NCBI RefSeq assembly: GCF_011044495.1
Contig: NZ_CP049143.1
Span: forward strand, 4,836,001 to 4,900,000
Reading direction: 5' to 3'
Length of the DNA stretch: 64,000 nucleotides
Source of the DNA: Roseimicrobium sp. ORNL1
GTDB lineage: Bacteria; Verrucomicrobiota; Verrucomicrobiia; Verrucomicrobiales; Verrucomicrobiaceae
In this document: positions 26,673 to 33,697 of the stretch, piece after piece
How positions within the stretch are numbered: the stretch's first letter is position 1
Layout of the letters: every line of letters starts with the position of its first letter
The notes under the pieces: generated by a model
What the model was told of the DNA's origin: nothing
Seen by the model: the letters and a program-made list of their open reading frames with translations, nothing else
The model's database searches: none
Translations under genes and position numbers: made by a program

Positions 26673-27581
26673 ATGCCAAAACTGCGCACACTTCTTTTCA
26701 CCTTCTTCAGCGTCGGTCTTCTGATGTATACCACCACCCTCTCCGCCGAGATCACCCACACTCGCGATATCGAGTACGCCAAGGTGGGTGACGTTTCCCT
26801 GAAGCTGGATCTCTACGTCCCCTCCGGCACGGTGAAGGCACCGCTCATCGTCTACGTACACGGGGGCGCATGGCGTGCGGGGGAGAAGGAGGATATGCCG
26901 CTGGGTGCGCTGGTGCAGAAGGGTTTTGCGGTGGCGAGTGTGGACTACCGGCTCTCGGGAGATGCACCCTTCCCTGCGATGGTGCATGACATCAAGGCGG
27001 CGATACGTTTCCTGCGCGCCCATGGGAAGGAGCATGGCCTGAGTGATACCTCACGCATCGCGATTGTGGGCAGTTCCGCAGGCGGGCACCTCGCGGCGCT
27101 GGTGGGCGTGACGAGTGGGGTGAAGGAACTGGAGGGCACGGTGGGCAAGGACCTGAAGGAATCCAGCAGCGTGGAGTCCATCATCAGCCTCTTCGGGGCC
27201 TCGAACCTGCAGAGCATCCTTTCGCAGACGACGCCTGCGGGCATGGTCATCCGTGAGCCGGCGCTGGACCAGTTGCTGGGGGGATTGCCGGACAAGCAGC
27301 CGGAGCTTGCGAAGCTGGGCAGTCCGGTGGCGCATGTGAATGCCGGCGACCCGCCGCTCCTGCTCATTCATGGCGATGCGGATCCGCAGATGCCGTATGA
27401 GCAGTCTCTAGAACTGAAGGCAGTGTATGAGAAGGCCGGGCTGCCGGTGCAGCTCATCACCGTGCCGGGAGGGAAGCATGGCGGGAAGGAGTTCCACGAT
27501 GCCGCGAGGACAAACCAGATGGCGGAGTTTCTGGAGAGCGCTAGCGCGAGTGCCAGCGGAAAGACAAAGGCCAAGAAGTAG
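26673..27581 (+). CDS. Secreted alpha/beta hydrolase (BD-FAE-like esterase)
   Basis: A signal peptide (LLFTFFSVGLLMYTTTLSAE) precedes a 302-residue alpha/beta hydrolase. The oxyanion-hole motif is VHGGAWRAG (residues 62-70), and the nucleophile is S135 in VGSSAGGHLAAL. The acid is probably D in HGDADPQMPY, and the histidine is in GGKHGGKEF. This is the hormone-sensitive lipase/BD-FAE type, often carbohydrate acetyl or feruloyl esterases. Given its place next to sulfatase, lyase and sialidase genes, deacylation of polysaccharides is a reasonable inference. The tail ends in a Ser/Ala/Lys-rich stretch. Confidence 0.87.
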   Translation: MPKLRTLLFTFFSVGLLMYTTTLSAEITHTRDIEYAKVGDVSLKLDLYVPSGTVKAPLIVYVHGGAWRAGEKEDMPLGALVQKGFAVASVDYRLSGDAPFPAMVHDIKAAIRFLRAHGKEHGLSDTSRIAIVGSSAGGHLAALVGVTSGVKELEGTVGKDLKESSSVESIISLFGASNLQSILSQTTPAGMVIREPALDQLLGGLPDKQPELAKLGSPVAHVNAGDPPLLLIHGDADPQMPYEQSLELKAVYEKAGLPVQLITVPGGKHGGKEFHDAARTNQMAEFLESASASASGKTKAKK

Positions 27582-27585
27582 GACA

Positions 27586-27710
27586 GGAGGTTAGGCCTTC
27601 TGGCCTGACAATGGATGTTGGGTCTTCTGACCCGACAGAGCGACTTTGGATGGTGACGGTCAGGCTGGAAAGCCTAACGACCGCTGTCAGGCGAGACGCC
27701 TAACCTCCTT
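27586..27710. repeat. Palindromic GGAGGTTAGGC repeat between convergent genes
   Basis: GGAGGTTAGGC near the left end pairs with GCCTAACCTCC at the right end. Internal hairpins repeat the theme (TTAGGCCTTCTGGCCTGACA; CAGGCTGGAAAGCCTAAC). It fills the space between the esterase and the winged-helix gene and touches the latter's stop codon. Confidence 0.8.
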
Positions 27711-28932
27711 AGAAATCAAACAGGTCCTGCTGCGCGGCGGCCTTCACCGCTTGCTTCACGGACTTGGTGATCCGTTTTGGCTTTTCCACGGGGGCGAGCA
27801 AGGAACTCAACGGAGCCGGGGCGGGCTCTTCGGAAGCGGATGGAACTGCGATGGATACAATGCTCTCGCTCTCGGGCTGCTGTTCCTCCTGATGGGCGGC
27901 CACCACTTCCTCTTCAAAGACGGGTACATCGGAGACGAATACTCCTGCTGACACCTCCTCCACGGCCGGTGCCTCTTGCGTTTCCACAAGAGATGTCTCC
28001 ACCGGGGGCACCAATGCCTCAGCGTCAGGGACGGGGACGGGAGCTTCCTCAGGGACAAATGGTGCCTCGACCTCGGCTTGCACCGCTGCAATGGCGGGAA
28101 CCTCTGGCGCTTGCTCGTTCTCAGGCTCAATGTCGACCTGAGCCTCCATCTCTGCCTCAGGAGCAGGCACGGGAACTGAAGCTGGGGCAGATGCAGGCGC
28201 GGGCGCAGGTTCCACACCAGCGGCTGCCGCCTTGGCCTTCTTCGCCTTGCTCTTCCCGCCCTTCGAGGCCCCAGTTCCGGTGGAAGCTGGCGCGGCCTCC
28301 TCCTGCGGGATGCCTTCAATGATGACAAATTCGACGTGCGGGCCATTCACCCGGCGCTGCAGGGTATGGCCGAAAATGCGGCTGAGCACGCGCACCTCCA
28401 GGTCCCACACTGCGGGGAACAGGCGGGCGACTTCGGCGAGCGGGCTGTGGTGGTCCACAAGGCGGAGGCCGTGCGCGTCATCCACGCACCCGCAGATCCA
28501 GCCATCATTGCCGCGGAGTTTCGCAAGTTCCATCGCGCGCTCCTTGTGACCGGAGCCTTTGATGCGGGTATTCCACTGCTCGACCTTCTGCTGGAGGAAG
28601 CTGTAAAGAAGCCTCTCCGGGACAGTTTCTCCATAAGCTTGAGACACAAGGGCCAGCAGCCCGAGGCACAGCTCCCCTCCCCAGTTTGGCAGGACCACGT
28701 CCAGCTTCTCCGTGGGGCGGTAGATTTTTTCAGGACGGCCCGTCTGCTTGGGACGACGCCACGTATCCACATATCCCCGCTTCTTGAGATCATCACAGTG
28801 CTGCTTCACGCCCATGTAGGACATTTTTAGAGCACCCGCCAACTCGTTCACCGACATGCCACCGCTGCGCTTGACGTGCAGGAGGATGTCCCAGGAGACG
28901 GATGGGGCGATTTCGCGGCCGTTGTGAAGCAT
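27709..28932 (-). CDS. Winged-helix transcriptional regulator with long Pro/Ala/Glu-rich tail
   Basis: I chose the start at MLHNGREIAPSVSW, which leaves a normal 166-base gap to the divergent KamA gene; the frame is open to 29058. Residues 12-75 form a MarR/ArsR/SufR-like winged helix: WDILLHVKRSGGMSVNELAGALKMSYMGVKQHCDDLKKRGYV, with TGRPEKIYRPT as the wing, as in SufR-type regulators. A helical domain with three conserved cysteines (CLGLL; WICGCVDD) follows to about residue 225. The remaining 180 residues are low-complexity Pro/Ala/Glu/Val, ending in KQAVKAAAQQDLFDF. The tail is unusual for this family. Target genes are unknown; kamA across the intergenic region is one candidate. Confidence 0.78.
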   Translation of the reverse strand: MLHNGREIAPSVSWDILLHVKRSGGMSVNELAGALKMSYMGVKQHCDDLKKRGYVDTWRRPKQTGRPEKIYRPTEKLDVVLPNWGGELCLGLLALVSQAYGETVPERLLYSFLQQKVEQWNTRIKGSGHKERAMELAKLRGNDGWICGCVDDAHGLRLVDHHSPLAEVARLFPAVWDLEVRVLSRIFGHTLQRRVNGPHVEFVIIEGIPQEEAAPASTGTGASKGGKSKAKKAKAAAAGVEPAPAPASAPASVPVPAPEAEMEAQVDIEPENEQAPEVPAIAAVQAEVEAPFVPEEAPVPVPDAEALVPPVETSLVETQEAPAVEEVSAGVFVSDVPVFEEEVVAAHQEEQQPESESIVSIAVPSASEEPAPAPLSSLLAPVEKPKRITKSVKQAVKAAAQQDLFDF

Positions 28933-29098
28933 GGCGTGACGTTTCCGTCGGCTTCCATCCTGAAGAATTTCAATCCCAAGGCAACCCTGCACTTTTGGAA
29001 TTTTTCGTACCAGAGCCTCTTGACAATCGAATTGATGATCGAGCGAAGAGATTGACACCGAGTTTCAGCCTCCCCACTATTCACGTACTCCCACACCG

Positions 29099-30316
29099 AT
29101 GCCTCCGCGCACCCTCCCCGAAAAAGAGTTCCGCTCCCACGCCCCCGGATACTGGCAGGACAAGAACATCACCCCTGACCAGTGGAACAGCCACACCTGG
29201 CAGCTCAAGAACCGGGTCACGACCCTCGCGGGCCTGGAGGAGCACCTCACGCTTTCCGAAGAAGAACGGGCAGGCGTGCTGCTCTCCGGAAACAAGCTGG
29301 CGATGGCCATCACGCCCCACTACTTCAATCTCATTCACCCCACGGACCCGGACTGCCCGATTCGCCGGCAGGTGATTCCCCGCATTGAGGAGACCTGGGA
29401 GGACCCGAATGAAATGAGCGACCCCTGTGGCGAGGACTCGCACATGCCCGTGCCGGGCCTCGTGCACCGCTATCCGGACCGCGTGCTTTTCCTCGTGACG
29501 GACCGTTGCGCCAGCTATTGCCGCTACTGCACCCGCAGCCGCGTGGTGAGTGGCGTGGGCGAGCAGGAGCTGCACACCGAGTTCGAAGCCGCCTTCCGCT
29601 ATCTGGAGGAGCACACTGAGGTGCGTGACGTGCTGCTGAGCGGGGGCGATGCCCTGCTGCTGAGCGACAACAAGCTGGAAGGCATCCTCAAGCGCATCCG
29701 CGCCATCCCGCACATTGAGTTCCTGCGCATCGGCTCCCGGGTACCCATTTTCCTGCCGCAGCGTATCACACCTGAGCTGTGCCAGATGCTTGCAAAATAC
29801 CATCCCCTCTGGATGAGCGTGCATGTGAACCATCCGCGAGAGCTCACCACCGAGGTGAAGGAAGCGCTGGAACGCCTGTCCAACCACGGCGTTCCCTTGG
29901 GCAACCAGAGCGTGCTGCTGCGCGGTGTGAATGACAATCCCGAGGTGATGAAGTCCCTCGTGCACAAGCTGCTCATGTGCCGCGTGCGCCCCTACTATCT
30001 CTACCAGTGCGACCTCATCCAGGGCAGCTCGCACCTGCGCACCAGCGTGAGCAAGGGTGTGGAAATCATCGAGCACCTGCGCGGTCACACGACCGGCTAC
30101 GGCGTGCCGCAATTCGTGATCGACGCCCCCGGCGGCGGCGGCAAGGTGCCTGTGAACCCCGAGTACGTGGTGATGAAGGACGACCAGCGCACCCTGGTGC
30201 GCAACTACGAAGGCGAGTTCTTCGAATACCCCGAGCCCGGCAATCAGGTGGCGACCTGGAGCAGCACCCCTGCGAACCGGCTTTCCATGCTGTGGGAGCC
30301 GGGGGCGAAGTGGTGA
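29099..30316 (+). CDS. KamA-family radical SAM aminomutase (lysine 2,3-aminomutase type)
   Basis: The 405-residue protein has the radical SAM cluster motif C137-ASY-C141-RY-C144 within VTDRCASYCRYCTRSR, which is characteristic of lysine 2,3-aminomutases. A PLP-binding lysine K349 lies in DAPGGGGKVPVNPEYV. These enzymes interconvert alpha- and beta-lysine (or the equivalent pair for glutamate or arginine) using S-adenosylmethionine and PLP. The length and complete C-terminal domain favour KamA/AblA over the shorter EpmB that modifies elongation factor P. No acetyltransferase partner (AblB) is adjacent. It is divergent from the winged-helix regulator. Confidence 0.88.
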   Translation: MPPRTLPEKEFRSHAPGYWQDKNITPDQWNSHTWQLKNRVTTLAGLEEHLTLSEEERAGVLLSGNKLAMAITPHYFNLIHPTDPDCPIRRQVIPRIEETWEDPNEMSDPCGEDSHMPVPGLVHRYPDRVLFLVTDRCASYCRYCTRSRVVSGVGEQELHTEFEAAFRYLEEHTEVRDVLLSGGDALLLSDNKLEGILKRIRAIPHIEFLRIGSRVPIFLPQRITPELCQMLAKYHPLWMSVHVNHPRELTTEVKEALERLSNHGVPLGNQSVLLRGVNDNPEVMKSLVHKLLMCRVRPYYLYQCDLIQGSSHLRTSVSKGVEIIEHLRGHTTGYGVPQFVIDAPGGGGKVPVNPEYVVMKDDQRTLVRNYEGEFFEYPEPGNQVATWSSTPANRLSMLWEPGAKW

Positions 30317-30646
30317 GGTGGAAGCCTCATTGAATTGGCCGCAAAAAAACGCAAAGAACTCAAAGATCTGGCGATTGGGTAGACGACTCGCCATGTGACG
30401 TTACTTCATCTCAAGGAACGGGGACATTCCTGTCCCCGAACCCCTGAGATGAAAGTCACTCCGCCTTTTGCAAGGAGCGCCACGTCTCTATCGCGGGCTC
30501 CTCCCTGCACTCACTTCTCGCGGTGACAGGGCGGTTCCATGCCATACGCGCACGTGAGTGCCTTGTCAGTCGTTCGGGAGCAGGAATGCTCCCGCTCCTT
30601 GAGAGTGGTCCGCGTCACGGAGATCGAACAGTTCAGTCATTGCGAC
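30317..30646. repeat. Intergenic region with two GGGACA-type hairpins
   Basis: No gene is seen. Hairpins occur at about 30412-30438 (GGGGACATTCCTGTCCCC) and 30575-30602 (CGGGAGCAGGAATGCTCCCG), in opposite orientation, and both are flanked by an AAGGA/TCCTT foot. The first 50 bases after kamA (CCGCAAAAAAACGCAAAG) resemble the edge of the repeat seen near 16020 and 16150. Confidence 0.6.
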
Positions 30647-31828
30647 TCACCGCGCCGACTTTGGCGAAGGCGCACCCTCGCCCTTCCCACTATTCACAAG
30701 CCACGAAAGCGGAATGCTCTTGAAGCGAAGTGAGAGGTCCTTGCTGCCGACAGGGAAATAATAGTAACTCAGCAGTACGCGGTCACCGTGCGGGGTGGGA
30801 GTGATGCTGGTGTACGCGTAAGTCACGGCGGGGTCCGTCTCAAGCTCGCGCGGCTTGGTCCACGTCTTGCCTTCGTCTTTCGAGATGGCGCCCACGAGGG
30901 GTGTGCGGCGACCGCCGTGATTTGCACCGAGCACGGTCTTTTCAGGGTCCTTCCACTCCACGTTGGGATTCCACACAAGCAGCCAGTCCCCGGTGGCAGG
31001 CAGCCGCACGAGGGTGGAGGGCGACTCCGGTGCCTCGATGCTCCACGGAGCGGCTTCGCTCCAGGTCTCACCTTTGTCCTTGGAATAGGAGTGCCAGATT
31101 TTGCCGGTTTGCGTGCGGATGATTTGCATCACGCTGCCATCCTTGAGTTCGATGAGCCCCGGCTCCATGGCGCCGCGCTTCGGGGCACTGAGCATGGAGG
31201 CACTGCGCTTCCAGGTGCGGCCATCGTCATCCGAGAAGTAGACCACCGTGCGGAAGTTGTCGTTCTTCGTCCAGACTTTCGAAGTGGTGGAAATCGGCGC
31301 GAGCAATCTCCCCGAGGCGAGTTGGATGACACGCGCGTTGTTCATCACATGATACCCCTCTTCCGGTGTGACGAGCACCGGCTCGCCAAAGGTGGCGCCA
31401 TCATCCGTGGAACGACGCATGAAGACCTTGAGATCGGTGAGTGAGTTCTTCCGCAGGTAGAAGAGTAGCAGGTCACCACTGGTGTGTGAGCGCACGAAGC
31501 TCACGGACATGACGTTCGTCTGGCCGTTGTTCTCCTGCAGGGTGAAGTGCGGCCCCCACGTGCTCCCTCCATCCGTGGACTTCGCGGCGGAGATGTGGGC
31601 CGCCGCATTGTCTTCCGCACCTCCGTAAAAGTCCGACCACGCGGCAAGCAGTGCGCCGTCTTTGAGCACGGTGATGTCACCCTCAGATTGGCGTGGCGCA
31701 GCGGGCGTGGATTGAGCGATGAAGGATTCGATGATGTCTTGGGATCGCGCTGGTGGGAGTGCTACGCAAAGCGTGAGCAGCATCGCGAGGAGATGTGTGG
31801 ATGCGGGAGAAGTAGCGGTGCAGGGCAT
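30647..31828 (-). CDS. Secreted exo-alpha-sialidase-like BNR/Asp-box protein
   Basis: This 393-residue protein has a signal peptide (LLAMLLTLCVALPPARSQD) and a six-bladed sialidase-like propeller. At least five Asp boxes are visible: KSTDGGSTWG, RSTDDGATFG, FSDDDGRTWK, YSKDKGETWS and ISKDEGKTWT. An R-x-x-x-G-D-I-T strand and RTPLVGAIS resemble positions that hold catalytic arginines in sialidases, but the full triad is not certain. It is probably an extracellular glycosidase or glycan-binding protein. A second BNR protein lies at 39653-40831. Confidence 0.88.
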   Translation of the reverse strand: MPCTATSPASTHLLAMLLTLCVALPPARSQDIIESFIAQSTPAAPRQSEGDITVLKDGALLAAWSDFYGGAEDNAAAHISAAKSTDGGSTWGPHFTLQENNGQTNVMSVSFVRSHTSGDLLLFYLRKNSLTDLKVFMRRSTDDGATFGEPVLVTPEEGYHVMNNARVIQLASGRLLAPISTTSKVWTKNDNFRTVVYFSDDDGRTWKRSASMLSAPKRGAMEPGLIELKDGSVMQIIRTQTGKIWHSYSKDKGETWSEAAPWSIEAPESPSTLVRLPATGDWLLVWNPNVEWKDPEKTVLGANHGGRRTPLVGAISKDEGKTWTKPRELETDPAVTYAYTSITPTPHGDRVLLSYYYFPVGSKDLSLRFKSIPLSWLVNSGKGEGAPSPKSAR

Positions 31829-31960
31829 GTGTGCCGAACGGTTGGCAGCAGCGAAATTTTGCAGGGATGGACTGAGATGAAGACCTGATGAGAAGATGAA
31901 GGCACAAAGGGGCTCAACATCGACACAATAGGATGGTTCAACCCACGAGGTGGCATCGTG

Positions 31961-31996
31961 CTCAAGGAGCAGGAACGCCTCGTTCCCGGTCCTTGG
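31961..31996. repeat. GGAGCRGGA-type hairpin
   Basis: CAAGGAGCAGGAACG and CGTTCCCGGTCCTTG pair imperfectly around a short loop. It is the same hairpin family as 30412 and 38155. It lies between the divergent sialidase and DUF3445 genes. Confidence 0.5.
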
Positions 31997-32102
31997 GCAA
32001 GGAGCGATGCGCTGGAGGATAGTGAGTCAGGGGACGCCTGGAAGTGCCTATGTTCCTCCTTGAATGAGATGTCTCCTGCACCGACGCTGGAGTACTCTTC
32101 CC

Positions 32103-32936
32103 ATGCCTGACTGGACTCGCAGCTTTCCGGACGCGGATCACCGTTGGGTGATGGCGCTGCGGCCTGTGGATGACGCGAGGGATTTCTTCGCTGCTCAGGA
32201 TGCCACGGGTGCCATGCTCGGGGAGCGGGCACGGTGGCTTGCTGAAGAGGAGCAGAAGTATGCAGCTCTGCTTCCAGAAGCAGAGGCTGCGGCGGTGGAA
32301 ACGTGGGAAATGGCGCGGGCGTGGGGACACGTGTGTGATGATGACGATGGAGACGGACACGTTCCCTCGCCGATGCAAGCCATGCTAAGACTGGGACATG
32401 CATGGGAACCTGACCTTGTGTGGATGCACCCGGATGAGACGGGCACGCATCGCCTCGCAGGCGGTGTGGTGTGTTTCCCCAGTTCGTGGGCGTTGCGCGA
32501 GAAGCTCGGGCGCATGATGGCAGAAGTGCATGGACCGGTGCCAGCGCTCAATGGGGAACTGGGCAGGCAAATTGATACCTTTCTGCAACGCATGGCACCC
32601 GGTGCCGTGTGGCGCAGGGAGAACTGGAGCCTGAGCCGTGATGGTGAGCTCAATCATCATCCATCACACCAGCGACTGAAGCTCGATGCCGGCATCACAG
32701 TGCATGATGTGTGGCTGCGGCTGGAGCATCAGTTGCTGATGAAACTTCCGAACTCAGGCAGTGTGCTCTTTGGCATTCGCATCGAGGTGGTGCCGCTAGG
32801 TGAGTTGATGCGAGATGAAGAAGCGGCGGCGAGACTGGCTCGGCTGGTAGCCACGATGAGTGAGGAGGCTGCGGCGTACAAAGGACTGGCAACGGCACGT
32901 GGGGCGTTGCTTGGGATGTTACGGGGTGAGTCTTGA
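32103..32936 (+). CDS. DUF3445 heme-dependent oxidative N-demethylase-like protein
   Basis: The start at MPDWTRSFPDADHRW has GGAG ten bases upstream. The protein (277 residues) matches the DUF3445/HDOD-type family: HRLAGGVVCFPSSWALREKLGRMMAEVHGPVP is its hallmark, and WRRENWSL and LRLEHQLLMKLPNSGSVLFGIR follow. Characterised members are heme-dependent oxidative N-demethylases, and the histidine/arginine pattern is compatible. It would be cytoplasmic. No obvious substrate can be inferred from neighbours. It ends inside a palindromic repeat and precedes the SUI1-like gene on the same strand. Confidence 0.87.
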   Translation: MPDWTRSFPDADHRWVMALRPVDDARDFFAAQDATGAMLGERARWLAEEEQKYAALLPEAEAAAVETWEMARAWGHVCDDDDGDGHVPSPMQAMLRLGHAWEPDLVWMHPDETGTHRLAGGVVCFPSSWALREKLGRMMAEVHGPVPALNGELGRQIDTFLQRMAPGAVWRRENWSLSRDGELNHHPSHQRLKLDAGITVHDVWLRLEHQLLMKLPNSGSVLFGIRIEVVPLGELMRDEEAAARLARLVATMSEEAAAYKGLATARGALLGMLRGES

Positions 32937-33080
32937 AGGAGGTTGGACTTTCCAGTCCGACAATGGGCGTTAGGCTTTCCAGCCTGACATTGGCTTTGGC
33001 ATCGGAATGACTGTTTGCTGAGTTGCTGTCGGGCCGGAAGGCCCAACGCCCACTGTCAGGCCAGAAGGCCTAACCTCCGT
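32935..33080. repeat. Palindromic GGAGGTTRG repeat, third copy
   Basis: GGAGGTTGGACTTTCCAGTCC at the left and GGCCTAACCTCC at the right are inverted. Internal hairpins read GTTAGGCTTTCCAGCCTGAC and GTCGGGCCGGAAGGCCCAAC. It is the same family as at 16064, 16708 and 27586. It separates two same-strand genes. Confidence 0.75.
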
Positions 33081-33154
33081 GATGAGAAAGAGAACATCGG
33101 TGGATGCAGAGCTCCCCCAGCCCGCTATCTTCTGCCGTCTCATCTCACACCATC

Positions 33155-33538
33155 ATGAAGCGTCAGGCCTCTTCCAAAACAGCAGCAGTGCAGCCGGAGC
33201 CCAATGCCTTCTCAGGGCTGAATCTGCCCAACCTCCCGGCGGGTACAGGTGCGAAGCCGGTGGATCCAGAGGCTCCACAGTCGCGCTGGAAGATGGGCCG
33301 GGTGGTGCTGCAGCGAGAGACAGCGCACCGCGGAGGGAAGACGGTGATTGTGATCAAGGACTTCGCCTCGCACCTCCCGCTCTCGGTGATTGAGACCATC
33401 GCAAAGCGTGTGCGCAGCGCGTGCGGATGTGGCGGCACGGTACGGGACCGTCGTGTGGAGATTCAGGGCGACCAGGTGGCCCGCATCCGCGAGGTGCTGG
33501 AGGCGGAGGGCTTTGAGGTCGGTGGGGTGAAGGCGTGA
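33155..33538 (+). CDS. SUI1/eIF1-like translation factor (YciH type)
   Basis: I chose the start at MKRQASSKTAAV; the frame runs upstream without similarity. The C-terminal 85 residues match bacterial SUI1-domain proteins (YciH): VVLQRETAHRGGKTVIVIKDF, CGCGGTVRDRRVEIQGDQVARIREVLEAEGFEV. YciH affects initiation fidelity, as eIF1 does in eukaryotes. The first 45 residues are low-complexity and may be a flexible tail. The total is 127 residues. It is followed by a short terminator-like hairpin. Confidence 0.9.
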   Translation: MKRQASSKTAAVQPEPNAFSGLNLPNLPAGTGAKPVDPEAPQSRWKMGRVVLQRETAHRGGKTVIVIKDFASHLPLSVIETIAKRVRSACGCGGTVRDRRVEIQGDQVARIREVLEAEGFEVGGVKA

Positions 33539-33655
33539 GGGCGGTCGATGGTCTAAGGTTGATAGTTGATAGCCTGAGGGAGTTGAGGGTTGGTAGTTGA
33601 GAATCGCGATGCCAGAAGTTCCCTCTGGTCGCAGGGGCCTCTGCATTGAATCCTC

Positions 33656-33677
33656 AGGCGGAGCGCCTCAGTTTTTT
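33656..33677 (+). terminator. Short terminator after the SUI1-like gene
   Basis: AGGCG-GAG-CGCCT followed by CAGTTTTTT. The stem is short (5 bp), but the T-run is clear. It lies about 120 bases after the stop, inside a repeat with TTGATAGCCTGA ends. Confidence 0.45.
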
Positions 33678-33697
33678 CAGGCTATCAACTCCTCACA

